Positions 8,280 through 21,173 of a stretch of DNA of 64,000 nt are shown one piece after another. The notes beneath the pieces are model-generated. The model saw only the letters and a list, made by a program, of their open reading frames with translations. It had not been told where the DNA came from and made no database searches. Made by a program: the position numbers and the translations under genes. Source of the stretch: Catellatospora tritici (GTDB taxonomy: Bacteria; Actinomycetota; Actinomycetes; Mycobacteriales; Micromonosporaceae); NCBI RefSeq assembly GCF_019083965.1, contig NZ_JAHRCY010000008.1:124001-188000 (forward strand). The letters run 5' to 3'. Within the stretch, counting starts at the first letter, position 1. Each line of letters begins with the position of its first letter.

Positions 8280-8317
8280 CAAGTGGCCGGTGATCGTTCA
8301 AGTGGCCGGTGATCGTT
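8280..8317. repeat. 19-bp direct repeat, two copies, abutting palindrome B1
   Basis: CAAGTGGCCGGTGATCGTT occurs at 8280-8298 and again at 8299-8317 with no mismatch. The next 19 nt (8318-8336, inside palindrome B1) match the unit at about two thirds of positions, so the tandem unit looks like a diverged copy of the palindrome left arm. Confidence 0.9.
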
Positions 8318-8318
8318 C

Positions 8319-8377
8319 AAGTTGCCAGGCAATCGGGCGTATCTTGGCCGCCCGAGTGCCCGATTGCCCGGCAACTT
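8319..8377. repeat. Family B 59-nt palindrome, copy B1
   Basis: Outer arms AAGTTGCCAGGCAATCGGGC (8319-8338) and GCCCGATTGCCCGGCAACTT (8358-8377) are complementary with one mismatch around a 19-nt loop. The same 59-nt unit recurs at 15201 and 41819. It lies between the hydrolase and the DUF2238 gene on the same strand. Confidence 0.88.
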
Positions 8378-8429
8378 AGACGAAGCTCGGGGCAGCGGCG
8401 ACGCATTTGCGCCGGCACCATCGGACGGC

Positions 8430-9077
8430 ATGACCCCCGCACGTACGTCGATATGGCTGCCGGTCGGGCACCGCTTGGTGCTGGCGGCGTTCGCGCTGCT
8501 CGTGGCGGCGTCGTGGTGGCATCCGCGCTGGCCGGTCGAGCAGGCGCTGCACCACAGCCTCACCGTGGTCGCGGTCGCCGGACTGCTGTGGGCGCAGCAC
8601 CGGCTGCGACTGCCCCTTGGCTCGTTCGCGCTGCTGGTGGTGTTTCTGGCGTTGCACACCGTCGCCGCCCGCTGGATCTACTCGTACGTGCCGTACGACG
8701 AGTGGTTCGGCACACTCACCGGGCGGTCGCTGTCGGAGCGGTTCGGCTGGCACCGCAACCACTTCGACCGAATGGTCCACTTCGGATACGGGCTGCTGCT
8801 GGCACCGGTGCTGGTGCGGCTGTGGCGCGAGCGGGGCATGCCGCGCGGGCGGGCCTGGCTGCGCGCGGCGGAACTGGTGCTGGCCACCGGCGCGCTGTAC
8901 GAGCTGTTCGAGTGGGCGATCGCGCGGACCCTGGCCCCGGCGGCGGCCGAGGCGTACAACGGGCAGCAGGGCGATCCGTGGGACGCCCACGCCGACATGG
9001 CGCTGGCGCTGTTCGGTGCCCTCCTGGGCGGCGGATTGGCACTGCTGCGACCTGCACGTCCCCGGTCGAACGGATGA
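8430..9077 (+). CDS. DUF2238 (YjdF-like) membrane protein
   Basis: 215 residues with five or six hydrophobic helices. The central motif FGWHRNHFDRMVHFGYGLL and the later LYELFEWAIA and QGDPWDAHADMALALFGALLG are characteristic of the YjdF/DUF2238 family of small inner-membrane proteins of unknown function. ATG 8430 is preferred because the longer frame from 8322 starts inside palindrome B1. His, Asp and Glu residues inside the helices suggest a possible metal or proton site; that is inference. Confidence 0.8.
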   Translation: MTPARTSIWLPVGHRLVLAAFALLVAASWWHPRWPVEQALHHSLTVVAVAGLLWAQHRLRLPLGSFALLVVFLALHTVAARWIYSYVPYDEWFGTLTGRSLSERFGWHRNHFDRMVHFGYGLLLAPVLVRLWRERGMPRGRAWLRAAELVLATGALYELFEWAIARTLAPAAAEAYNGQQGDPWDAHADMALALFGALLGGGLALLRPARPRSNG

Positions 9078-9116
9078 TGCGGTTTACCCCTATCGGGTCA
9101 CGGGTAGACCGGTCAC

Positions 9117-9752
9117 ATGACTACCGACCTGCCTCCGCTTCCCCCGTTGTCCGCCGACGCCGAGGAGAACTACCAGCCCGCAGGCCAGAGCATCGTCGAT
9201 CTGCTGGCCGAGGAGCACCGGCAGATCACCAAGCTGTCAGCCGAGCTCGCGGTCGAGGCCGCCTCGGCGTCGCCGTCGCGCCGCAAGCAGGTCGCCGACG
9301 TGGTGACCGCCGTGGTGAGTCGTCACCTCGCCGCCGAGGAGCAGTACCTGCTGCCCGCCGTACGCAAGCACCTGCCCGACGGCGACGACCTTGTCAGCCG
9401 GGAGCTCGCCGAGGACGGCGCGATCCGGCAGGTGCTGCAGACCCTGCAGGCCGTGCCGCCGGAGGACGACAAGTTCCAGCAGCTGGCACTCGAGGTGGAC
9501 CAGCACCTGCGCCGACACAAGCACACCGCCGACCGCCGCATCCACGGCCGCCTGTCGCAGGCCGCCACGGACGAGGAACTGATCCGGCTCGGTAACCGGG
9601 CCGCGATCGCCGAGGAGGCCGCCACCACCCGGCCGCACCCGGCCGCGCCGACCACACCGCCGTGGAACCGGCTGACCGACCCGCTGCTGGGGGCCACGGA
9701 CAAGGTCCGCGACGTGCTGTCCGGCCGATCGACCTACCCGGAGCAACTGTGA
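9117..9752 (+). CDS. Hemerythrin HHE cation-binding domain protein
   Basis: 211 residues. The helical bundle carries HHE-type ligands: LLAEEHRQI, SRHLAAEEQYLLP and QHLRRHKHTADRRIH supply the His and Glu residues that bind a di-iron centre in bacterial hemerythrins. The C-terminal ~50 residues are Ala/Pro/Thr-rich and not part of the domain. Likely roles are oxygen, nitric oxide or iron sensing and storage. A hairpin terminator follows at 9774. Confidence 0.82.
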   Translation: MTTDLPPLPPLSADAEENYQPAGQSIVDLLAEEHRQITKLSAELAVEAASASPSRRKQVADVVTAVVSRHLAAEEQYLLPAVRKHLPDGDDLVSRELAEDGAIRQVLQTLQAVPPEDDKFQQLALEVDQHLRRHKHTADRRIHGRLSQAATDEELIRLGNRAAIAEEAATTRPHPAAPTTPPWNRLTDPLLGATDKVRDVLSGRSTYPEQL

Positions 9753-9773
9753 CCGCAGATCCGAGCCGAGCCG

Positions 9774-9810
9774 GCCGGGGCGCACCGCACTGACGCGGGG
9801 GCGCCCCGGC
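9774..9810. terminator. Hairpin between convergent hemerythrin and uvrB genes
   Basis: GCCGGGGCGC (9774-9783) pairs perfectly with GCGCCCCGGC (9801-9810) around a 17-nt loop and is followed by TGCTTTCG. It sits 21 nt after the hemerythrin stop and can serve the convergent uvrB transcript as well. Confidence 0.6.
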
Positions 9811-9887
9811 TGCTTTCGAGCCGCTACGACAGGCCCGACAGCGGGCGCCGCGCCCCGCCCATCGCGGCGCGCGGCGGCAGTCGCGGA

Positions 9888-12026
<2,139 letters not shown>

Positions 12027-12488
12027 GCCGCCAAACCTACGCTCAACCTCCGACATGCCACGCAAGGTGACGCTGATCACGCGGGGGCAACCAATCAGGG
12101 TGCCACGCTGCGGCGATCATGCCACCGGGCGTGGCCAGCCAACTTCCGACACCCGTCGCGTACGGCAGACAACGGGTGACCCTTAGTGAGTGACCGGCTC
12201 CAATATTGCGATTGTGTGTCATCTATCACGGGGATAACGTCATGGGGTAGGCCGCTCGCGGCGGCCGTACCGGGGAGACCGGACCTCCACACCGGCCGGT
12301 TGTAACCCTCGGCGCACCGGTAGCAGCCCCGATCCGCCCCACCGCAGGATCGCTGAGCGCACCGCTGCGGTCGCGCACGAAGTGTGCGCCGACCGGCCGC
12401 CGCGAACGGTCTGACCCGTATCCAGGGCAGTCTTCTCCACACACCCGCCGAACGTCACCTCGTACGCGCTCGGCACGTTGCACCTGCC
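12027..12488. other. Divergent intergenic region uvrB / lipoprotein
   Basis: About 460 bp between two divergent starts. It must contain both promoters. I see AT-richer stretches near 12200-12240 (for example CAATATTGCGATTGTG and ATCTATCACGGGGATAACG) that could hold a -10 region, but no clear paired -35/-10, repressor box or RNA gene. Short frames here have no convincing coding character. Confidence 0.4.
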
Positions 12489-14129
12489 GTGGGTGTCACC
12501 TCCGGCCGCCGCCGCGTCGTCAACATCATCGCCTCCGCCGGGCTCGTGCTCGGCCTGGCCGCCGGGCTGAGCACCGGCCTGGCCTCCTGCAGTGCCAAGA
12601 AACCGGCCACCCAGAGCACCCGGCCACTCGAGGCGGGCGAGCTCAAGCGCCTGGCCGGGATGCGGGCGCGCAACTACGAGGACGGCCGCGTCGGCCTGCG
12701 CGGCACCGTCGGCCCGACCGGACGCAAGACCAAGGTCGCGGGCTGGATCGATTGGAGCCGCGAGCTCGTGTACCTGTCGGTCACCGACCCCGGCAACCAG
12801 ACCGCCCTGGTCCAGGCGATGCCAGGCGTGCTCGCGGTACGCACCGGCTCGGTCGCCCCTGTGTCGGCCTCGGCCGCCCCGGAGTCCGGCCGTGCCGAGT
12901 CCGGCACCGACACCGCGGCCCCCGGCATGCCCCCGACTGACCCACCGGAGGACGGCTGGCGAGTGCGCCCGATCCAGCTCGGCGGGGACGAGCAGCGGCC
13001 GCTGGACAACCTGGTGTCGTTCCTGTTCCTGCTCGCCCGGCCCGACAAGGACCCGGCCGACCTGCTCGGCGCGCTGAAGAACGAATGGGTGCGCCACGAC
13101 GCGTTCGAGGGCACCCCGGTCGACGTGCTGCTCGGCCCGGCGCTGCCGCCGCAGACGGCCCCGGCGGCCGCCTCGCCGTCGGCCACCTCGCCGACCGCCT
13201 CGGGCACCTCCGCCGCCGACCCGGCCGCCGCCGACCCCGAGGAGGGGGAGCTGGACCCGGCGAACCTGACCGCGTCCGCCGCGCCGACCGCCAGCCCCGA
13301 GCCGTCGTTCGCGCCGGACTCGCTGGAGGCGCACGGCGGCGCGGTCGGCTACTGGCTCGACGACAAGGGCGCCCTGCGCCGGCTGGAGACGGTGCTGGCC
13401 ACCGGCCTGCCCGCCACCGTGGACCTGCTGCGCGACCAGCAGCAGGAGTTCACCCGCACCGCGGTGCTGGGCGGACAGCCGAACAACCCCTCGAAGATCA
13501 CCGAGAAGGAAGCCGAGATGCTGTCCCGGCTGCGCCAGCGCAACCTGCGCGCCCGCGGCGGCAAGGTCACGCTGACCATGCCGGTGCTACCCGGCACGCT
13601 GCGGCTGGGCTCGGGCTGGCTCGACTGGCAGCGACACCTGACCTACCTGGCCGTACACGACTCCGACGACACCGACTACGACGTGCTCGTGCACGCCGAC
13701 CGGCTCGGCGTGGCCACCCGCAAGACCGGGCAGAAGGCCACCGAGGTGCCGCCGCTGCCCGCCCCCAACGGCGACTGGGACCGCGCCGAGTGGGCCGACC
13801 TCGGCACCAAGGCCGAGATCACCGACCTGGACTACCTGATCCACGAGGCCATGTCGCTGGCCAGCGGAACCCCCGACGACGCCGACCACATCCGCGACCA
13901 CGGCCGTCGCCTGCGGGTCGACGTGCTGCGCGGGGTGCCGGTAGGGGTGTTCGAGCTGCCCACCGCGGTCGAGGTGAACGTGCCCGCCGGGATGGCCCGG
14001 ATGCGGTACTGGGTCGACAACTCGGGGGTGCTGCAGCGGCTGGAGCTGCGTACCGCCACGGGCGGGTTCGCCCAGCTGGACCTCGACCTCAGCGAGGCCC
14101 CACCCACCATTCCCCTCCGCGTCAACTGA
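12489..14129 (+). CDS. Internally duplicated secreted lipoprotein, function unknown
   Basis: 546 residues from GTG 12489. Arg-rich n-region, hydrophobic core and lipobox LASC (Cys34) make it a lipoprotein. The mature part is two copies of one unit (about 48-316 and 341-546). Matching pieces are GWIDWSRELVYLSV / GWLDWQRHLTYLAV, the segment ending PVDVLLGP / PVGVFELP, and YWLDDKGALRRLE / YWVDNSGVLQRLE. A Pro/Ala/Thr/Ser-rich linker (about 220-275) interrupts the first copy. No enzyme motif is visible. The YWxDxxGxLxRLE element resembles the LppX/LprG-type lipoproteins of actinobacteria in style only. A nested palindrome follows the stop. Confidence 0.75.
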   Translation: MGVTSGRRRVVNIIASAGLVLGLAAGLSTGLASCSAKKPATQSTRPLEAGELKRLAGMRARNYEDGRVGLRGTVGPTGRKTKVAGWIDWSRELVYLSVTDPGNQTALVQAMPGVLAVRTGSVAPVSASAAPESGRAESGTDTAAPGMPPTDPPEDGWRVRPIQLGGDEQRPLDNLVSFLFLLARPDKDPADLLGALKNEWVRHDAFEGTPVDVLLGPALPPQTAPAAASPSATSPTASGTSAADPAAADPEEGELDPANLTASAAPTASPEPSFAPDSLEAHGGAVGYWLDDKGALRRLETVLATGLPATVDLLRDQQQEFTRTAVLGGQPNNPSKITEKEAEMLSRLRQRNLRARGGKVTLTMPVLPGTLRLGSGWLDWQRHLTYLAVHDSDDTDYDVLVHADRLGVATRKTGQKATEVPPLPAPNGDWDRAEWADLGTKAEITDLDYLIHEAMSLASGTPDDADHIRDHGRRLRVDVLRGVPVGVFELPTAVEVNVPAGMARMRYWVDNSGVLQRLELRTATGGFAQLDLDLSEAPPTIPLRVN

Positions 14130-14142
14130 CCCCTCCGGGGGT

Positions 14143-14193
14143 AAGGAAGGGCACCTTCTTATCGCTTTGCGAGGTAGAAGGTGCCCTTCTTAA
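14143..14193. terminator. Family A nested palindrome after lipoprotein gene (A1)
   Basis: Left arm AAGGAAGGGCACCTTCT (14143-14159) pairs with AGAAGGTGCCCTTCTT (14176-14191). Each arm is itself nearly palindromic (AAGG-GCA-CCTT), and the loop contains ATCGCTTTGCGA. The position, 14 nt after the stop codon, fits a terminator. Related copies are at 41908, 49449 and 62301. Confidence 0.72.
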
Positions 14194-14370
14194 CGTTCCT
14201 GCCGTGGGTTGCCGGACCATGCGGGAGCTGTGCGTAGGGTTTTGACCGGAGATCGCGATCTTCGGCGCCGGGCGCCGCGCGTGATCGGCGTTTGCGGACG
14301 GACTCCGGGTTTCGGCGTGTGAGTCGTGCAGGGATTGACCGACAGCAGGGATCTTGGAGGCCATTTCCGT

Positions 14371-14439
14371 CGATGATCGCGGCCAGCGGTCAAAAGGGCG
14401 GCTTCTAGCCGAGAAAGTGACCTAAGACAGCGATCATCG
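14371..14439. repeat. Family D palindrome, copy D1
   Basis: CGATGATCGC (14371-14380) and GCGATCATCG (14430-14439) are perfect inverted arms 49 nt apart. GGTC-containing sequence continues inside the left arm as in D2 at 22688. The stretch 14194-14370 before it holds no gene or motif I recognise. Confidence 0.6.
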
Positions 14440-14440
14440 C

Positions 14441-14516
14441 CGCCCGCCGCCACCGGTCCGCCCGCCGCCACCGGTCCGCCCGCCGCCACCGGTCCGCCCG
14501 CCTGCCGTTACCGGTC
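14441..14516. repeat. 18-bp tandem repeat next to palindrome D1
   Basis: CGCCCGCCGCCACCGGTC is repeated exactly at 14441, 14459 and 14477, followed by one degenerate 22-nt copy ending at 14516. It directly abuts palindrome D1. In translation it would give Ala/Pro/Gly-rich peptides, but no open frame with coding character covers it. Confidence 0.88.
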
Positions 14517-14581
14517 CGCCGCCGACTACCGGCCCGCCGCCAAGTCGGCGATGGCGGGATGTCATGGCCGGGGGGCGCGGG

Positions 14582-15169
14582 TCAGTTCCGCAGGCGCGGC
14601 CAGATCTCGTCGACTGCGGTACGCAGGTCGTCAAGACCGCCCTCGTTGACGATCGCGATGTCGGCCACCGCGCGCCGCTGCTCGTCGGTCGCCTGAGCGG
14701 CGATCCGGGCGACCGCGTCCGCCTCAGCCATCCCCCGGTCCCGCACCAGCCGGGCGATCCGGGTCGCCTCGTCGGCGAATACCACGATCACCAGCTCGTA
14801 GTTGCCCGCCAGCCCCGCCTCGACCAGCAGCGGTACGTCGTTGACGACCACCGCCCCCTCCGGTGCGGCCCCGGCCAGCTCCGCGGTCCGGTGCCGTACC
14901 CGCGGGTGGATGATCGCCTCCAGGTCCCGCCGGGCCTCGTCGTCACCGAAGACCAGTTTCCCGAGCGCGGGTCGGTCCAGGGACCCGTCGGCGGCCAGCA
15001 CTCCCGCCCCGAACCGCGCCACCACCTCGGCCAGCCCATCGGTACCGGGCGCGACCACCTCCCGGGCGAGCCGATCCGAGTCGATCACCACGGCACCCAG
15101 TTCGGCCAGCCGCGCCGCCACCGCGCTCTTACCGGAGCCGATACCCCCGGTCAGTCCCACCCATCGCAC
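14582..15169 (-). CDS. coaE: Dephospho-CoA kinase
   Basis: 195 residues from GTG 15169, which places the start directly before the P-loop as in other CoaE proteins. The enzyme phosphorylates the ribose 3'-OH of dephospho-CoA, the last step of CoA synthesis. Motifs: Walker A GLTGGIGSGKS at the N-terminus, DSDRLAREVV for nucleotide and substrate contact, HPRVR, and DVPLLVEAG in the CoA-binding region. Upstream on the same strand lie rpsA and a strong terminator, so coaE probably has its own promoter within 15170-15275. Confidence 0.93.
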   Translation of the reverse strand: MRWVGLTGGIGSGKSAVAARLAELGAVVIDSDRLAREVVAPGTDGLAEVVARFGAGVLAADGSLDRPALGKLVFGDDEARRDLEAIIHPRVRHRTAELAGAAPEGAVVVNDVPLLVEAGLAGNYELVIVVFADEATRIARLVRDRGMAEADAVARIAAQATDEQRRAVADIAIVNEGGLDDLRTAVDEIWPRLRN

Positions 15170-15200
15170 GCGCCCATGGTCGCACGTCCCAAGAGCACCC

Positions 15201-15259
15201 GCCCTGCCGGGCAACTGGGCGAATCATGGCCGGTCATCGACCCGATTGCCCGGCAACTC
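15201..15259. repeat. Family B 59-nt palindrome, copy B2
   Basis: TGCCGGGCAACTGGGC (15205-15220) is complementary with small mismatches to CCCGATTGCCCGGCA (15241-15255); aligned to the other copies the unit spans exactly 59 nt. Its loop GAATCATGGCCGGTCATCGA shares the GAATCATGG core with the reverse complement of copy B3. It lies between coaE and the rpsA terminator. Confidence 0.85.
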
Positions 15260-15275
15260 AGCTATCGACTCGCGG

Positions 15276-15325
15276 AAAAGGCCGGTGGCCCCCGACTCCG
15301 TGGAGTCGGGGGCCACCGGCCTTTT
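15276..15325 (-). terminator. 24-bp perfect hairpin terminator of rpsA
   Basis: Arms 15276-15299 and 15302-15325 are perfectly complementary over 24 bp with a two-base gap (CCGTGG apex). The outer ends are AAAA and TTTT, giving a run of U at the 3' side in either direction. It lies 14 nt downstream of the rpsA stop codon and is the strongest terminator in the window. Confidence 0.93.
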
Positions 15326-15339
15326 CGCTACTGCCTACC

Positions 15340-16821
15340 TCAGGCCTTGCCGCCGGCGAGCTTCTCGCGCAGGGCGGCCAGGGCCTCGTCGGTGGCGAGG
15401 GTGCCGCTGGGCTCCTCCGCCGCCTTGGCCGGGACCGGGGTCGAGGTGGAGACGTTGCCGCTCGGAACCTCGCTCGCCGCGGCGGCGTCGGCCGCGCGGG
15501 AGGTCTGGACCTGCTTGGTGTGCGCCTCCCAGCGGGCACGGGCGTCAGCGTACTGCTGCTCCCACTGCTCGCGCTGCTTCTCGAAGCCCTCGAGCCACTC
15601 GCCCGTCTCCGGGTCGAAGCCGTCCGGGTAGATGTAGTTGCCCTCGTTGTCGTACGTGGCGGCCATGCCGTACAGCGTCGGGTCGAAGTGCTCCTCGCCC
15701 TCGACGAAGCCCTCGTTGGCCTGCTTCAGCGACAGCGAGATGCGACGACGCTCGAGGTCGATGTCGATGACCTTGACCATGACGTCCGAGCCCACCTGCA
15801 CGACCTGCTCCGGGATCTCCACGTGGCGCTCGGCCAGCTCGGAGATGTGGACCAGACCCTCGATGCCGTCCTCGACGCGCACGAACGCACCGAACGGAAC
15901 GAGCTTGGTGACCTTACCCGGCACGATCTGCGTGATCGCGTGGGTGCGGGCGAACTGACGCCACGGGTCCTCCTGCGTCGCCTTGAGCGACAGGGAGACG
16001 CGCTCGCGGTCCAGGTCCACGTCGAGAACCTCGACCTCGACCTCGGTGCCGACCTCGACGACCTCGGACGGGTGGTCGATGTGCTTCCACGACAGCTCGG
16101 AGACGTGCACCAGACCGTCCACGCCGCCGAGGTCCACGAACGCGCCGAAGTTGACGATCGAGGACACGACGCCCTTGCGGACCTGGCCCTTCTGCAGCTT
16201 GTTCAGGAACTCGGTGCGCACCTCGGACTGGGTCTGCTCGAGGTAGGCGCGACGCGACAGCACCACGTTGTTGCGGTTCTTGTCCAGCTCGATGATCTTC
16301 GCCTCGAGCTCGCGGCCGACGTACGGCTGCAGGTCACGAACGCGGCGCATCTCGACGAGCGAGGCCGGCAGGAAGCCCCGCAGGCCGATGTCCAGGATGA
16401 GACCACCCTTGACGACCTCGATGACAGAGCCACGAACGACGCCGTCGTCTTCCTTGATCTTCTCGATGGTGCCCCACGCCCGCTCGTACTGCGCGCGCTT
16501 CTTGGAGAGGATCAGACGCCCCTCCTTGTCCTCCTTCTGGAGGACCAGGGCCTCGATGTGATCACCGACGGTGACGACCTCAGCAGGGTCCACATCGTGC
16601 TTGATCGACAACTCACGCGAGGGGATGACGCCCTCGGTCTTGTAGCCGATGTCGAGCAGGACCTCGTCCCGGTCGACCTTGACGACGGTGCCTTCGACAA
16701 TGTCGCCGTCGTTGAAGTACTTGATGGTCTCGTCGATCGCGGCGAGGAAGGCCTCGTCCGAGCCGAGATCGTCGAAGGTGACCTTGTTGGCGCTCGAGGT
16801 GGCCTCGATGCTGCTCGTCAT
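15340..16821 (-). CDS. rpsA: 30S ribosomal protein S1
   Basis: 493 residues with four S1 RNA-binding (OB-fold) domains: about 34-105, 120-190, 205-275 and 290-362, for example GVVSSIVNFGAFVDLGGVDG and KVTKLVPFGAFVRVEDG. It binds mRNA at the 30S platform and helps initiation. A four-domain form with an acidic, Ala-rich C-terminal tail, rather than the six domains of E. coli, is normal for actinobacteria. The start ATG 16821 follows a leader of roughly 175 nt from the nearest candidate promoter, so autoregulation in the leader is possible. Confidence 0.96.
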   Translation of the reverse strand: MTSSIEATSSANKVTFDDLGSDEAFLAAIDETIKYFNDGDIVEGTVVKVDRDEVLLDIGYKTEGVIPSRELSIKHDVDPAEVVTVGDHIEALVLQKEDKEGRLILSKKRAQYERAWGTIEKIKEDDGVVRGSVIEVVKGGLILDIGLRGFLPASLVEMRRVRDLQPYVGRELEAKIIELDKNRNNVVLSRRAYLEQTQSEVRTEFLNKLQKGQVRKGVVSSIVNFGAFVDLGGVDGLVHVSELSWKHIDHPSEVVEVGTEVEVEVLDVDLDRERVSLSLKATQEDPWRQFARTHAITQIVPGKVTKLVPFGAFVRVEDGIEGLVHISELAERHVEIPEQVVQVGSDVMVKVIDIDLERRRISLSLKQANEGFVEGEEHFDPTLYGMAATYDNEGNYIYPDGFDPETGEWLEGFEKQREQWEQQYADARARWEAHTKQVQTSRAADAAAASEVPSGNVSTSTPVPAKAAEEPSGTLATDEALAALREKLAGGKA

Positions 16822-16996
16822 GTGGACTGTTGCTCCGTCGGATGGATGTTCAGTGTGACCCAGTGGTGGTTCCACTGCCGCGCCCGCTCGTCTACGCTGC
16901 GGACGTCCGGGGCTCCGGGTGTCCGGGAACCGGGCGTCCGTCGCGACAGCGGGTCTGCTCCATGCCGAGAACCGCGGACGTGCGAGTGCATCGAAC

Positions 16997-17027
16997 AGCT
17001 TACCGTGCCCATTACCACACGACGCAA
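16997..17027 (-). promoter_or_regulatory. Candidate rpsA promoter
   Basis: On the minus strand TTGCGT (17027-17022) and TAAGCT (17002-16997) are separated by 19 nt, matching a housekeeping actinobacterial promoter with a loose -35 and TAnnnT -10. This would give a leader of about 170 nt. The rest of 16822-17150 shows no gene. Confidence 0.35.
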
Positions 17028-17150
17028 CCCCACCCCTCCCGTGACGCTCCCCTCTTCCTGATTCGCGGGGCTCCGTAGGGATTGCGGGCAGATTGTCACC
17101 TGCGTCACACCCGTTCGCACACCGCGCCGTGCCCCACATCCGCCCACGCC

Positions 17151-17190
17151 AGGCCACACCAGGCCGCGCCAGGCCGCGTCGGGCCGCACC
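17151..17190. repeat. Degenerate 10-bp tandem repeat before palindrome E1
   Basis: Four 10-nt units: AGGCCACACC, AGGCCGCGCC, AGGCCGCGTC, GGGCCGCACC. They end 20 nt before palindrome E1 in the gap between rpsA and the methyltransferase. Confidence 0.65.
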
Positions 17191-17210
17191 ACACGGCGCC
17201 ACGGCGAGTC

Positions 17211-17274
17211 TGCGGTTTCCGGGAAACCACACGAATTCCGGACCGGATCGCCGCGGTTTCCCCGAAACCGCGCA
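17211..17274. repeat. Family E palindrome, copy E1
   Basis: TGCGGTTTCCGGGAAACC (17211-17228) and GGTTTCCCCGAAACCGCGCA (17255-17274) are imperfect inverted arms; each is also a small hairpin on its own (GGTTTC...GAAACC). CCGG lies on both inner sides. Related copies are at 23573 and 58860. Confidence 0.75.
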
Positions 17275-17370
17275 TAGTCGGAGAACTCCGCGTCGGCCGT
17301 GGTGCCGCGATCCGGCGAGTGGCGGGGCGGCCCGAGCACGGCGCGGCCCGGAGTCGGTGACAATCACCCG

Positions 17371-18222
17371 GTGACGTCTGATCACTTCGTCGACGAGTCG
17401 ACTGAGCACGAGCCCGACTACCCCGACGACACCGCGCAGGTGTCGCGGCGTCCCGCGTCGCGGCGCGAGAGCGTACGGGCCAATCTGCGCTGGTGGGACG
17501 GCGCCGCCGACGCGTACCAGGCAGAGCACGGCGCCTTCCTGGGCGGGTCCCGGTTCGTGTGGGGACCGGAGGGCCTGGACGAGGCCGACGCCGGGCTGCT
17601 GGGCGAGGTCAAGGGCGAGCGAGTGCTGGAGCTCGGGTGCGGCGCCGGGCAGTGCGGCCGCTGGCTGACCGCCCAGGGGGCGTACGTCGTGGGCCTGGAG
17701 CTGTCCGGGCGGCAGCTGCACCACTCCCGTCGCCTCGACGAGCGGACCGGCGTGGCGCTGCCCGTGGTGCAGGCCGACGCGCAGGCGCTGCCGTTCGCGG
17801 ACGCCTCGTTCGACCTGGTCTGCTCGTCGTACGGCGCGCTGCCGTTCGTCGCCGACGCGGCGTCGGTGCTGCGCGAGACCGTCCGGGTGCTGCGCCCCGG
17901 TGGGCGGCTGGCCTTCTCGGTGACCCATCCGCTGCGTTGGTCGTTCCTCGACGACCCGAGCGAGTCGGGGCTGGTGGCGGTGCATCCGTACTGGGACCGG
18001 CGCGCCTACGTCGAGGAGGACGAGGGGGGCGTGCCGACGTACGTCGAGCACCACCGCACCGTCGGGGACTGGGTGCGCCTGCTGGCCGGGGCCGGGTTGG
18101 TGCTCGACGACCTGGTCGAGCCGGAGTGGCCAGAGCACAACGACCAGGTGTGGGGCGGCTGGAGCCCGCTGCGCGGTCGCCTGATCCCCGGCACTGCCGT
18201 GTTCGTGGCACACCGCCCCTGA
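17371..18222 (+). CDS. Class I SAM-dependent methyltransferase
   Basis: 283 residues from GTG 17371. Motif I VLELGCGAGQCGRWL binds S-adenosylmethionine, LELSGRQL provides the acidic motif II residue, and FDLVCSSYGALPFV and LRPGGRLAFSV are the later Rossmann motifs. The first ~35 residues are acidic and poorly ordered. YVEHHRTVGDWVRLLAGAG is typical of small-molecule methyltransferases in this group, but the substrate is unknown. It is divergent from rpsA and precedes alaS by about 150 bp. Confidence 0.87.
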   Translation: MTSDHFVDESTEHEPDYPDDTAQVSRRPASRRESVRANLRWWDGAADAYQAEHGAFLGGSRFVWGPEGLDEADAGLLGEVKGERVLELGCGAGQCGRWLTAQGAYVVGLELSGRQLHHSRRLDERTGVALPVVQADAQALPFADASFDLVCSSYGALPFVADAASVLRETVRVLRPGGRLAFSVTHPLRWSFLDDPSESGLVAVHPYWDRRAYVEEDEGGVPTYVEHHRTVGDWVRLLAGAGLVLDDLVEPEWPEHNDQVWGGWSPLRGRLIPGTAVFVAHRP

Positions 18223-18373
18223 ACCGCGCGTCGGGACGGGTGGTCGGGGCGGGTCCGGGGACGGTGTCGGTTCGCGGGGGGTAATAGGCCCGGCGGTAGC
18301 ATGGCAAGTTGCATCGCACGGGGTGTTTGCCCACCTCGCCATATTCGTACCTGACGATCGGAAGGCCGTTTCC

Positions 18374-21055
<2,682 letters not shown>

Positions 21056-21071
21056 CCCTGACACTCCCTTT

Positions 21072-21107
21072 AGCAGGGGCGGCACCCGGCGGGGTGGCGC
21101 CCCTGCT
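21072..21107 (+). terminator. alaS terminator
   Basis: AGCAGGGGCG (21072-21081) pairs perfectly with CGCCCCTGCT (21098-21107) and is followed by TCTTTG. It lies 17 nt after the alaS stop. Confidence 0.8.
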
Positions 21108-21173
21108 TCTTTGAGCGGATCAAGTTGAGCGATCACGCCCAGCGGGGAGTCCGTACGCGCGTACGCTCAAAAC

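Noticed and set aside
15226..17061. 611-codon plus-strand frame opposite rpsA
   Set aside because: Composition is that of antisense to a ribosomal protein gene, and it would cross the 24-bp rpsA terminator hairpin.
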